Shown piece by piece: positions 1 to 8,176 of a stretch of DNA of 64,000 bases. The translations under genes and the position numbers were made by a program. Source of the stretch: Pseudomonas corrugata (GTDB lineage Bacteria > Pseudomonadota > Gammaproteobacteria > Pseudomonadales > Pseudomonadaceae); contig NZ_LHVK01000031.1 in assembly GCF_001269905.1 (NCBI RefSeq), positions 62,001 to 126,000 of the forward strand. Direction: 5' to 3'. How positions within the stretch are numbered: the stretch's first letter is position 1; every line of letters begins with the position of its first letter. The notes beneath the pieces are model-generated. The model had not been told where the DNA came from. It ran no database searches and worked only from the letters and a program-made list of their open reading frames with translations.

Positions 1-1
1 C

Positions 2-2827
2 ACCGAGCGCACCGACTTCATCGACAGCGCCGCCCGTATCGAGGCCGCCAACAACCTCACCGTCGGCGCCGGGCGCGACATCAACAACGTTGGCGGTGTG
101 CTGAAAAGTGGCAACGACACCATTCTCGACGCCAAACGCGATATCAATCTCGTCGCCGCCGAACGCATCACCAGCGGCACCCGCGGCCGTCATCGCGACG
201 AAGACATCAAGCAATACGGCTCCAGCCTTGAGGCCGGTCGCGACCTGACCGCCAACGCCGGACGCGACCTCAACGTTGTCGCCAGCCAGATCGATGCCAA
301 ACGCGACATCGCCATGGCCGCCGCAGGGAACTTGACCCTGGCTTCGGCGGCGGATGAACAGCACTCCTACAGCAAGAGTAAGAAGGTCACCCGTCAGGAA
401 GATCACGTCGATCAGGTGTCTTCGACCGTGACTGCTGGGGGCCGCGTTGCACTGAGTGCCGGACAGGATCTGACGCTGGTGTCCAGCAAGGTGAAGGCTG
501 AGAAGGAAGCCTACCTGGTGGCGGGGCGCAAGCTTGAGCTGTTGGCTGCGCAGAACTACCACTATTCGCTGTATGACATGAAGAAGAAGGGCGGCTTCGG
601 CAGCTTGAAGATGCGTCGTGACGAAGTGACGCAAGTTACCCATGTTGGTAGCCAGATCCAGACAGGCGGCGACCTGATACTCAAGAGCGCCGCTGACCAA
701 CGTTATCAAGTCGCCAAGTTACAAAGTGGCAAGGATCTGACCATTGATAGTGGTGGTGCCATCAATTTTGAAGGTGTCAAGGATCTACACGACGAGAGCC
801 ATACCAAGACCGATAACAATGCGTTCTGGAACTCTGCGAAGGGAAAGGGCAATACCGACGAAACCTTACGTCAAACTCAGATGGCGGCGGCAGGTGAGAT
901 CACCATCAAGGCGGTTGAGGGCCTAAAGATCGATATCAAGCATGTCGATCAGCAAACGGTCAGCCAGACCATTGATGCGATGGTAAAAGCCGATCCACAA
1001 CTGGCCTGGATCAAGGAAGCTGAGAAGCGCGGCGATGTTGACTGGCGACAAGTGAAGGAAATCCATGAGTCCTTCAAATACAACACCTCGGGACTGGGCC
1101 CCGCTTCGCAGTTGATCATCGCCATTGCCCTGGCGGCTGTGATGGGGCCGATGATGGGTGCTTTGAACTCCATTGCTCAGGCGGGAGCCATCAGTGTAGC
1201 GACCAAGGCGACGGTGAGTACCATTGATAACCGAGGCAACTTTGGTGCGGTGCTCAAGGATGTCACCTCCAAGGACAGCATAAAAGGCTACGCCGTATCG
1301 ATGGCTACGGCAGGTGTTGCACAGGGGCTCAACTACAAGCCCAGCACCGTCAGCTTCAACACTGAGGGCTTTAAGACCGTCGCCATGAAAGTAACGGCGG
1401 ACGCTGCGATTAAAACAGCCGTCTATGGCGGTAGTTTTAAAGACAACTTCGCGACTTCGGTGGCTGGAACAGCGGCAAGCATTGGTGGGGCATACGGCGC
1501 CGGGAAAATCGGTGACCAGCCACTCACCGAAGGTGGCTTGGAGAAGATCCTTCTGCACTCGGCCTTGGGCGGCCTGATGGCCGAGGTGATGGGAGGTGAC
1601 TTCCGCACGGGAGCTATAGCGGGTGGTGCCAACGAGGTTCTGATCGGCTTGCTCGGAGATAAGTTACTGCCCTCTAACCTCAAGCCTGGAACGCCTGAGT
1701 ACATACAGGCACAAGAAAACTTGGTCGCGCTTTCGAAGATCGCCGGTGTACTGGGGGCTGCGGCCACCAATGGGGATCTCGATGTTGCGGCGCAGGTCGC
1801 TGAAAACGGCACGCGGTACAACTTCTTAAACCATCGAGATGTTCTGGAGCTTGCTGAGAAAGCCAAAAACTGCGAACTCGAAGGTACCTGCGATGCTTTA
1901 CAGGCTGAGGCGAATGCTCGGGACGCAGCAAATCGCCAGCGGCTAATGGATTGTCAGAGGCTCGGCAACTGTCCCGAAATTCGAGCGGAAATAGATGCTG
2001 GCTCCAAAGCCATAGACAATCTGGTTGCTACGTTACCGGAGGGGAAATCTGCAGATATTCTGGGGAAATTTACTGGAATAGGAGGCGGGAATACCCGCGA
2101 TTGGACGACAGTCGGTCAGCTTCATATTGAGCAGGTTGCTCATATGTTTGTTGACGGAGACTCTCAGTGGGCGCCATCGTTTGGGCAGTGGCTGGATCAG
2201 TCGGGGTTCAGTCCGTTCTCTATCAATGCGCCTGGGTTGTCGGCCACGGTAGTCCCGGGGGGGATCAAGACCAGTACATCTGTATCTGCGGATAATGGGT
2301 ATTTTGATGTTTTGCCGGGTAATAATGGTTCAAAATCCCCAGGTTATACGGTAGTACGCAGCGATAACGACTTTTCGTCATCGATTGGGGGAAATGGAAA
2401 ACCAAAGGCATACATCAATGAAGATGGTGTTCTGGTTCCTCCTAACCCAGAGGGGACTGGTAGCATTCAAACACATGTGCGAGGAGGTGGTTCTGAAAAC
2501 TCTCCCTACATCTCCGTAACCGACCCGAGTGCCGCCTCGAATCCTAAGGACTACGGCGCGCATAAAATCGAAATTGACGTGACACGATTGCAGCAGGATA
2601 TTGATTCCGGTGTATTGCCAAATACCAAATTCTTGAGCAACCGTGAAATCGCGGCCGAGATGCAATCAAGGGTAGATGCGGCGCGGGAAAGGTACACGAA
2701 CAACCCGTCCACGAAAAATGAGACTTCATTGACGAGGGCAGAGGCAGACTTGCGGAACATCACTCGTGACGGAGAGTGCTTGATCAAGGGCTGTGTCCCG
2801 GCAAAATATATAAAATTTATTGATTGA
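2..2827 (+). CDS. Hemagglutinin/CdiA-like exoprotein, 3' part, with C-terminal toxin-like domain
   Basis: The reading frame is open from base 2, so this is the last 941 residues of a larger two-partner-secretion exoprotein. The first ~300 residues are degenerate repeats of the type 'AGRDL..NVVAS..DAKRDI', typical of filamentous hemagglutinin beta-helix. A DUF637-like hydrophobic region follows (about bases 960-1700), then a pre-toxin segment with 'VAENGTRYNFLNH' near 1797-1835 and Cys pairs near 1870-1970. The last ~150 residues (from about 2380) differ in style and base composition: they are more AT-rich and carry HVRG, SPYIS and a terminal DGECLIKG..P motif, an order resembling the R-S-E layout of ADP-ribosyltransferase toxins. 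That activity is inference. The export signal and transporter gene lie outside the window. An immunity-like gene follows after 12 bases. Confidence 0.85.
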   Translation, partial: TERTDFIDSAARIEAANNLTVGAGRDINNVGGVLKSGNDTILDAKRDINLVAAERITSGTRGRHRDEDIKQYGSSLEAGRDLTANAGRDLNVVASQIDAKRDIAMAAAGNLTLASAADEQHSYSKSKKVTRQEDHVDQVSSTVTAGGRVALSAGQDLTLVSSKVKAEKEAYLVAGRKLELLAAQNYHYSLYDMKKKGGFGSLKMRRDEVTQVTHVGSQIQTGGDLILKSAADQRYQVAKLQSGKDLTIDSGGAINFEGVKDLHDESHTKTDNNAFWNSAKGKGNTDETLRQTQMAAAGEITIKAVEGLKIDIKHVDQQTVSQTIDAMVKADPQLAWIKEAEKRGDVDWRQVKEIHESFKYNTSGLGPASQLIIAIALAAVMGPMMGALNSIAQAGAISVATKATVSTIDNRGNFGAVLKDVTSKDSIKGYAVSMATAGVAQGLNYKPSTVSFNTEGFKTVAMKVTADAAIKTAVYGGSFKDNFATSVAGTAASIGGAYGAGKIGDQPLTEGGLEKILLHSALGGLMAEVMGGDFRTGAIAGGANEVLIGLLGDKLLPSNLKPGTPEYIQAQENLVALSKIAGVLGAAATNGDLDVAAQVAENGTRYNFLNHRDVLELAEKAKNCELEGTCDALQAEANARDAANRQRLMDCQRLGNCPEIRAEIDAGSKAIDNLVATLPEGKSADILGKFTGIGGGNTRDWTTVGQLHIEQVAHMFVDGDSQWAPSFGQWLDQSGFSPFSINAPGLSATVVPGGIKTSTSVSADNGYFDVLPGNNGSKSPGYTVVRSDNDFSSSIGGNGKPKAYINEDGVLVPPNPEGTGSIQTHVRGGGSENSPYISVTDPSAASNPKDYGAHKIEIDVTRLQQDIDSGVLPNTKFLSNREIAAEMQSRVDAARERYTNNPSTKNETSLTRAEADLRNITRDGECLIKGCVPAKYIKFID

Positions 2828-2839
2828 TAGGTGCTCGTC

Positions 2840-3496
2840 ATGGATCGGAAAACAAACGAACTGCTTAATAGCATCCCAGAACATGCTGACTATGCTGCCG
2901 ATGCGGGAGATTTGGATCCGGAGGATATTCCGCAGGAAAGAATGGATGCTGTAATGGATTTGCTTCATCACGCGGACAATGATGTGGTGCGTTTTTTAGC
3001 TGCGAAGTTATTGACCAGTTGGGGGGTCCATGATGGCCTTATGGCCTTGGAAAAAAACATGGAAAGACCCGAAGCTGTCGAGGGCATCTATACTCATAGA
3101 CTACACGGATACGATGATACTTATCGTCAGATACTTATGGCGGTGATCATGTATTTTGCCAATATGGCTGACAGAGGGGAGAAAGAAGTGGCGAGAGCCC
3201 AAGTCTATTCGCTCTTGTCGAAAATCATAGCGTTGGCGGGCAGTAAGCCTTTTGATATAGCTGATTTCCTTGCTTTTGTGAAGCGTGAAAAATATGTGGA
3301 GTATATACGTCTTCTTGAACAGCATCTTGTTTCGATAATTGACCATCCCGAAGTGCATCGTTGGAAAATTTATGATGCTATCGAACTGTTGATGAATTTT
3401 GAACCTGAGTTTGTCGTGTCACTGTTGAAAGAAAAAAACAAGACGATTGATGATTTCAGGCCTGCAGTTACGCCAGTGAACGGAAGGCAGAGTTAG
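2840..3496 (+). CDS. Probable immunity protein of the preceding exoprotein toxin
   Basis: This 218-residue protein is not one I recognise. It starts 12 bases after the exoprotein stop; ATG at 2840 is preferred over an in-frame GTG at 2831 because AGGTG lies 6-7 bases upstream of the ATG. It has no signal peptide or membrane segment and appears entirely alpha-helical, with helix pairs such as 'VVRFLAAKLLTSWGV' and 'EYIRLLEQHLVSI' that resemble HEAT-type repeats. The gene is clearly more AT-rich than the exoprotein body, as is usual for exchangeable toxin/immunity tails. Position, size and cytosolic character fit a CDI-type immunity protein that binds the toxin domain; this is inferred from context. 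Confidence 0.6.
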   Translation: MDRKTNELLNSIPEHADYAADAGDLDPEDIPQERMDAVMDLLHHADNDVVRFLAAKLLTSWGVHDGLMALEKNMERPEAVEGIYTHRLHGYDDTYRQILMAVIMYFANMADRGEKEVARAQVYSLLSKIIALAGSKPFDIADFLAFVKREKYVEYIRLLEQHLVSIIDHPEVHRWKIYDAIELLMNFEPEFVVSLLKEKNKTIDDFRPAVTPVNGRQS

Positions 3497-3758
3497 GTCG
3501 GGCCTTGAAGGGAAGATGCAAAAGAATTAGAAGTTCTGTCGCTCGTTCTAAAGAAAGCGGGAATAGACCACGTTGTCAATTCGGTCTGCTGTTAATGATG
3601 ATTACGTGTTTTGTAATTCACGATTTACTGCGGGAATCGAGTCCGTGATCGGACGACAAGCTCATCGAGGATGCTCAAGGAGGCCGGGAAGCATTAATTT
3701 CCATAACTGGAAACGTGCTCTGCTTCCGTTTCGCCTTTTAATCTGAAATAGGTCTGAT
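3497..3758. other. Intergenic gap without recognisable gene
   Basis: This 262-base AT-rich stretch between the immunity-like gene and the next small ORF holds no convincing reading frame, and short open stretches are interrupted by stops. It may be decayed cassette DNA, as is common downstream of CDI loci. Confidence 0.4.
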
Positions 3759-4148
3759 ATGAATGCACGGCAGGTAGAGCTTTGTAAGAATCTAAGGAGG
3801 ATGAGCTCTGATCAAGCTGCTGATTGGTTGATTGGCACATATCCTATAGCATCTAATGACTGGGGAGAAGCAATCTTGCTCTTGTCGCATAGGTCTTGGA
3901 GAAAGGCGGAACAGCGGAGGCTGGCGAGTTATTATTTTAAGAAGTTACCTTTTTCTGGCTGTCGAGGGTATGAGGCTTTTGCATCTATTATGTCAGTGGG
4001 TTTAATGATTTTCTGTATTAAAGGCGCTCTGGCGGAGGTGTCTAGGCGAGATTTATTGCTCTATTATTTGGTTCCAGTATTGAATCGTGCAGCGAAGAAT
4101 GAATTGGATCGACAAAGAATAAATGACCTTATTGTGGAGGTGTCATGA
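3759..4148 (+). CDS. Hypothetical protein, possible orphan immunity protein
   Basis: A 129-residue protein of unknown family. The sequence is helical and basic, with a hydrophobic segment 'FASIMSVGLMIFCIKGALAEV' around residues 72-92 that could be a buried helix or one membrane helix. Codon use is AT-rich like the neighbouring cassette DNA and unlike the surrounding core genes. It lies about 260 bases after the immunity-like gene, and its stop overlaps the ATG of a 24-codon ORF (ATGA at 4145-4148), as in translationally coupled pairs. An orphan immunity role is inference from position only. Confidence 0.5.
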   Translation: MNARQVELCKNLRRMSSDQAADWLIGTYPIASNDWGEAILLLSHRSWRKAEQRRLASYYFKKLPFSGCRGYEAFASIMSVGLMIFCIKGALAEVSRRDLLLYYLVPVLNRAAKNELDRQRINDLIVEVS

Positions 4149-4219
4149 GTGTATTTGATGTTCTGGAAAAATGGACAAAACAGAACAGATTTGCAATAGG
4201 CGACCCGCTGTGTCGCTAG
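4145..4219 (+). pseudogene. 24-codon ORF, probable 5' remnant of a coupled gene
   Basis: The ATG overlaps the preceding stop in an ATGA arrangement, which suggests translational coupling. The reading frame (MSVFDVLEKWTKQ...) ends after 24 codons at TAG, 4217-4219. It looks like the start of a longer helical protein cut off by rearrangement. It could also be a genuine microprotein; nothing in the sequence decides this. Confidence 0.3.
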
Positions 4220-4290
4220 GCTGTAAGTGAGTTTATGCTTGTTTGCTATTTGTTTTCGCTTTTGTATTTTTTAGATATAGGAATTGATTG

Positions 4291-4467
4291 ATGTTTCCAC
4301 GATATTTCCGCTGGGTCTCGATGTTGGGTGTTCTTGCTGCCATAGGTTTATTCGCTTTTACAAGCCTACAAGTGTTTACCGGCAGCGCTCCGACAACAGA
4401 TTTGATTCGTCCCGTCATCGGAGCTGTCGCGTTTGCCTGGGCTTTCACTCAATCGACCAAGGTCTGA
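4291..4467 (+). CDS. Small hydrophobic membrane protein, 58 aa
   Basis: The 58-residue frame has two hydrophobic stretches, about residues 9-29 (VSMLGVLAAIGLFAF) and 38-54 (LIRPVIGAVAFAWAF), separated by a short polar loop, so a helical hairpin in the inner membrane is likely. A purine-rich ATAGGAATTG lies just upstream of the ATG. The family is unknown. It sits at the downstream edge of the CDI-like cassette region and convergently faces the lipoprotein gene that ends at 4527. Confidence 0.45.
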   Translation: MFPRYFRWVSMLGVLAAIGLFAFTSLQVFTGSAPTTDLIRPVIGAVAFAWAFTQSTKV

Positions 4468-4526
4468 CCTGGGGTGAAAAAATCAGGGAGAAAAGGAGAG
4501 GATTTCCTTTTTCCACCTTGGCCTAT

Positions 4527-4964
4527 TTAAAACGGACACCAAGGATCCCCACCGTTAGCGCTTTCCAATATCTTCGGAAAGTTACGTCCAAAGCCCCAGC
4601 CGGACGCAACGGCGGTTAGGGTGGTTTTGCAGACGGGATTTTTTTCCGAGACGATCACGTTCATATAGAACTGGTCGCCATAGATCGTCGGCGCCCAAAG
4701 CACCATGTCGCTTCTTTCGGCGTTGGTGTCAACTTTCAACTGGATGGTGCTGACGAGTGTTCCGCCCGTCGTGAGATTGGTTACTTGAGGGTGGTAGCAA
4801 TGATTCAAATACCCTTGTACCCGTTCTACGACCACCGTCCGATCCTGCGTCAAGCAATACTCGGGGCTGGCTACGCCAGAGCGCAACAGGTCATCCTTGG
4901 TGTGCGGATGCAGCGAGCAGCCGCTCAGCAACAGAAAGGTGAGTGCTACGTATTTCCTATACAT
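4527..4964 (-). CDS. Putative lipoprotein, 145 aa
   Basis: The start at 4964 is chosen because it gives a compact lipoprotein signal (MYRKYVALTFLLLSGC, Cys at residue 16) and has AGGA about 9 bases upstream; an in-frame ATG 12 codons earlier would bury the signal. The mature part has several cysteines and no domain I recognise. It follows the lipoprotein gene at 5021-5593 on the same strand with a 56-base gap, so the two may be co-transcribed. Location would be the inner leaflet of the outer membrane or the periplasmic face of the inner membrane. Confidence 0.6.
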   Translation of the reverse strand: MYRKYVALTFLLLSGCSLHPHTKDDLLRSGVASPEYCLTQDRTVVVERVQGYLNHCYHPQVTNLTTGGTLVSTIQLKVDTNAERSDMVLWAPTIYGDQFYMNVIVSEKNPVCKTTLTAVASGWGFGRNFPKILESANGGDPWCPF

Positions 4965-5020
4965 CAATGAGCGTCCTGATTGTTGGGTAGGCGGTGACAC
5001 GGCGACAGGCTTTGTCTTCG

Positions 5021-5593
5021 TTATTTATCAGCGTTAATGGTTACGCTTACCTCTTTTCGCTCACCGGCAGAGGAGAGCTCATAGACCTTCATGACGTAGT
5101 CGTCTGCGATAACCGTTTCAATCAGATAGTTCTTTTGAGGTTCTGGTGTGAATACCTGAGCAGCCGGCTGTGGGGTGATGGAGTAGCCGAACAAGGAGTG
5201 CATGGGAATGCCGTTAAGGGTGGCTATTTGTCTCTTAACCGACGCACTCACTTTCAGGGGTTTTTCGGCCGTTACCAACGTATCAATGCTGTCCGTACCG
5301 CCTGCCATTTTCTTCAGATAGCCCGGTACGCGTTTGAAGTAGTTGGCGTCGTAGACGCGCTCGCCAGCGGAGGACATGGTGTACTCATTCGCGTCGGCAG
5401 CGCCGAGGAAATAGCTGACCGGATGATCACCTGCGCCGCCAAGGGTGCGAAAGGTAAGGCTTGCTTGGTGCTGATTTGATGCTAGCGGGATTACCGGCTT
5501 GGAGGAGGGCTGGACGCTCACTTGGCGACTTCCACAACCGGTGATTGCAAAGGCGAGCGTTACTGCTAAAGGAAGAGCGAGATAGGTTTTCAT
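5021..5593 (-). CDS. Putative lipoprotein, 190 aa
   Basis: The N-terminus MKTYLALPLAVTLAFAITGC is a signal peptide with a lipobox (ITGC), so the mature lipoprotein begins at Cys20. The rest is a soluble periplasmic domain rich in beta-type sequence, and I do not recognise the family. AGGGAT lies 5-10 bases before the ATG. It is the first gene of a two-lipoprotein unit with the gene ending at 4527. Base composition is close to the chromosomal average, unlike the cassette DNA to its left. Confidence 0.65.
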   Translation of the reverse strand: MKTYLALPLAVTLAFAITGCGSRQVSVQPSSKPVIPLASNQHQASLTFRTLGGAGDHPVSYFLGAADANEYTMSSAGERVYDANYFKRVPGYLKKMAGGTDSIDTLVTAEKPLKVSASVKRQIATLNGIPMHSLFGYSITPQPAAQVFTPEPQKNYLIETVIADDYVMKVYELSSAGERKEVSVTINADK

Positions 5594-6022
5594 TCGATCC
5601 CTGAAATGAAATGGATTTGGCTGGTTAAGGTGCCTAGTTTACCTGGGCATTCATTGATGGGGGTAAATGGAAGCCAATCGATGGTTCTGTTATTCGCCTT
5701 GGACAACGCGCCCCGTGGCCCTGACGCCAACGGACAGGACGTGGTGAAGTCGTGGCACCGACCGTTTCGTCATCGAGCAGAAAACGGGGTAGGCGAGTCG
5801 TATGAAATGGTCGACTCAAAGAGAACGAAACACTTTGTATAAAGACCTTTCCCATTGACTTGCAGGACATTTCCTAGAAAATCCCAACCCCTTGCGCCTG
5901 CCGTTTCCGGTGCCTAGTCTTCGTCCACCGCTGCCAATTCAGCGGTCGGGTTTAGTCGCTCGGTATTCCGTTAGGCGCAAGGTCTTCTTGAAGTCAGGCT
6001 ACAGTGTTGTCGCTGATTTTAT
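5594..6022. other. Intergenic region upstream of the folded leader of the DUF6124 gene
   Basis: About 430 bases without a convincing gene. The short ORFs on both strands (for example 5606-5842 and 5634-5870) lack ribosome sites and have no protein-like composition. The right part carries TTTAGTCGCTCGG near 5950, which is echoed by TTTAGTCGCGAG at 6109-6120 beyond the hairpin described separately. Confidence 0.5.
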
Positions 6023-6100
6023 GGTGGCTGTGCGCAGGGCACCCTCGGGTGCGCCGGTTTCCTAACGTCCCGGTCGACTAACCTGCGTACAGCCGCCACC
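6023..6100 (+). ncRNA. Candidate structured leader RNA upstream of a DUF6124-type gene
   Basis: Two arms pair: GGTGGCTGTGCGCAGG at 6023-6038 with CCTGCGTACAGCCGCCACC at 6082-6100, apart from small internal differences. Inside, GCACCC-TC-GGGTGC at 6039-6052 forms a perfect hairpin. The structure ends about 55 bases before the start codon at 6154. A family of Pseudomonas leader motifs located upstream of DUF3077 genes has been described from comparative genomics; this element resembles that description in host, position and type of downstream gene, but I could not align it. Whether it is a cis-regulator or a separate small RNA cannot be told from sequence. Confidence 0.5.
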
Positions 6101-6153
6101 CCACCTCGTTTAGTCGCGAGCAGTGGCGGCTCCAACTGACGTTAGGAGTACCC

Positions 6154-6495
6154 ATGGACAAACTCATCCCAGACCCACCCATCCCACCGCTGCACCTGGA
6201 CATCGCCGCCGATGCCAACGCCGAACGCGTCATCGATTCCTACCTGAACCCCAAACCCGCCCAATCCGACGAGAAACCATCCCCCGACCAGCTCTTCACC
6301 ATCGTGGATGGCGTCGATGCCGAAAGCCTGTTGGCCAACCTCAGCGAAACCCTGGCTTCCGCCAATGTCATGGCCGGTGACCTGGCGTTCGAGCTGGAAG
6401 GTTCTCGGCGACATTTTGCCTTGGGGCTGCAGCAGTTGATCGAACTGGGCCAACTCTTGGCAAACCGGGCATTGGACACCGTCGATCCTCGATAG
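6154..6495 (+). CDS. DUF6124-family small protein
   Basis: A 113-residue protein with the pattern I associate with the Pseudomonas-restricted DUF6124 group: a variable Pro-rich start (MDKLIPDPPIPPLHLD), then 'LFTIVDGVDAESLLANLSETLASANV' and a C-terminal helical part containing ELEGSRRHFALGLQQLIELG and LANRALD. AGGAG sits 7-8 bases before the ATG. There is no signal peptide or membrane segment. Function is unknown; these genes often occur in many copies per genome. It has its own folded leader and its own terminator, so it is probably a single-gene unit. Confidence 0.7.
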   Translation: MDKLIPDPPIPPLHLDIAADANAERVIDSYLNPKPAQSDEKPSPDQLFTIVDGVDAESLLANLSETLASANVMAGDLAFELEGSRRHFALGLQQLIELGQLLANRALDTVDPR

Positions 6496-6508
6496 AAACT
6501 TAAAGTTT

Positions 6509-6538
6509 GGGTTTGGTCGATGATCAAACCCGTTTTTT
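6509..6538 (+). terminator. Rho-independent terminator of the DUF6124-type gene
   Basis: GGGTTTG (6509-6515) pairs with CAAACCC (6525-6531) across a 9-base loop and is followed by a run of six T. Confidence 0.75.
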
Positions 6539-6579
6539 GCGGCAGCATACGCAACCTGCTCACTTCGGACGCATAGACC

Positions 6580-8058
6580 GTGCGGACCTCCAACCGCAGT
6601 GCCCTGATCGCCCAACTCGCCACCGCACCCGATGACATTGCCGCGCGTGCCGCGCTTTATCGCGTCCTGCTTGATACGGCGGAGGTTTCGCTGGAGGCGT
6701 TGCGCGTTGCCGCTGGCCTCTGCGATCCGGCCGCCATGGCCGTGATTGCCCAGTTGAACACCACACCCCACAGGAATCGTCCCGGTCCCTTGTTGCCGCA
6801 GCTTCGCGGACTGCCGGTGGATCATGTGGCGCTGGACGATGCCGAGCCGCATTGGCTTGATGCATTGGCCGGGCTGCCGTTGCGTACGCTGATACTCAAC
6901 GGCCCGAGGTTCCGTTGCGGTCCGGATATATGGCGGCGTTTGCCGGGTGTTGCCCTGGAACATCTGGAGATCAGCAGCTTTTCCCGCGACGATGACGCGA
7001 CCAGTCTGCCGTCACTCGAACGCCTGCGCTGCCTCAAGTTGGACACCTATGGTGAAGACTTCGACGACAGTTTCCTCCGGCAACTGGGCAGCAGGCTGCA
7101 AGAGTTGTCATTGAACCGTTGCGATGACCTCACGGACGACGGCCTTCGGGCGCTGTCGTCATTCAGGTTGCGCTCACTCACCTTGCAACGCGCCGGAGAG
7201 CTGACTTCAGCGGGAATGCGGCACTTGTGCGCGCATCCACTCGAACAACTGACCATCAGCTCAAGCGGCGCCATCTTGCGGGATCCTTCCTGGCTTGCCG
7301 ATATGACGGCCTTGCGCTCGCTGAGCCTCGATGACTGTTACGCCTCGGACACCCTGCTTGATGCCATCCGTGACCTGCCGATCGAACGGCTTTCGTTGCA
7401 TTCCGCGTACCTCTGCGAGGACGACTTCGATGGACTCGAAGGCATGCCGCTTGCCGATCTGGATCTCAAATGCTCACGCCAGGTGATCGAGCGTCTGGAC
7501 GTGCTGCACGGGTTTCCACTCAAGCATCTGGGGCTTTCCGATGTGCAAGGCATCGACGCGCAGACATTGCGTGATCTGGAGGGGCTCGGCCTGGAATCGC
7601 TGGACCTGTCGTTGAACGAGGTGAGCTGGAAGATGCTGAAGCAACTGGCCGGCCTGCCGCTGAAGCGGCTGAATCTCAGTTTCTGTCAGGGCATGGATGG
7701 CAAGACATTGCGCAAACTGACCGAGTTGGGCCTGCCGTTGGAGCAACTTGAAATCAGCGGCCTGGACCTGCGCGATGCCGACCTGGCCTGCCTGGGCAAC
7801 TTGCCGCTGAAGCGCCTCGGCTTGTACGAAAGCCCGTGGCTGACCGACGCCGGCGTCGCTCATCTTGCGGGGCTGCCGTTGCGAGACCTGACCCTTGCGG
7901 CGGGGCCGGGGGAATCGCAGCTTACGTCAGCCATGGTGCCGGTGCTGGAGCGGTTGCCGCTGGAGAAGTTGTCGTTGCGCAATGGCTCGGGGATCAGCGC
8001 AGAGGGTTGGGATCGCTTGGCACGGTTGTCGGCCCACGTGAGCGGGCCTGGTATTTGA
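6580..8058 (+). CDS. Leucine-rich-repeat protein, 492 aa
   Basis: From about residue 75 to the C-terminus the protein is built of leucine-rich repeats of 20-26 residues with the pattern LPLxxLxLxxxxxLTDxGLxxL (for example 'LPLKRLGLYESPWLTDAGVAHL'), close to the cysteine-containing/GALA-like subtype. The first ~60 residues (ALIAQLATAPDDIAARAALYRVLLD) resemble the short helical domain that accompanies repeat proteins in TIGR02996. No signal peptide is visible, so it is either cytosolic or a secreted effector with a cryptic signal. The start is a GTG without a clear ribosome site; no earlier in-frame start is better. LRR domains bind proteins; the partner is unknown. Confidence 0.7.
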   Translation: MRTSNRSALIAQLATAPDDIAARAALYRVLLDTAEVSLEALRVAAGLCDPAAMAVIAQLNTTPHRNRPGPLLPQLRGLPVDHVALDDAEPHWLDALAGLPLRTLILNGPRFRCGPDIWRRLPGVALEHLEISSFSRDDDATSLPSLERLRCLKLDTYGEDFDDSFLRQLGSRLQELSLNRCDDLTDDGLRALSSFRLRSLTLQRAGELTSAGMRHLCAHPLEQLTISSSGAILRDPSWLADMTALRSLSLDDCYASDTLLDAIRDLPIERLSLHSAYLCEDDFDGLEGMPLADLDLKCSRQVIERLDVLHGFPLKHLGLSDVQGIDAQTLRDLEGLGLESLDLSLNEVSWKMLKQLAGLPLKRLNLSFCQGMDGKTLRKLTELGLPLEQLEISGLDLRDADLACLGNLPLKRLGLYESPWLTDAGVAHLAGLPLRDLTLAAGPGESQLTSAMVPVLERLPLEKLSLRNGSGISAEGWDRLARLSAHVSGPGI

Positions 8059-8176
8059 CGCCCGTACTTTAAATCCGGGCCTCGATAGAAATAGGCAAGG
8101 CTCCCAGGCAAACCGGCATAGGTGCCCCATTTCTCGATAGCTACCATAACCCCGTACCTATCGATTGGAGCTCGCC

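Noticed and set aside
923..1558. 211-codon minus-strand ORF within the exoprotein gene
   Set aside because: Opposite-strand shadow of GC-rich coding sequence; no ribosome site and composition not protein-like.
5606..5870. Two overlapping 78-codon ORFs in the gap before the DUF6124 gene
   Set aside because: No ribosome sites, no protein-like composition, and they overlap each other on opposite strands.
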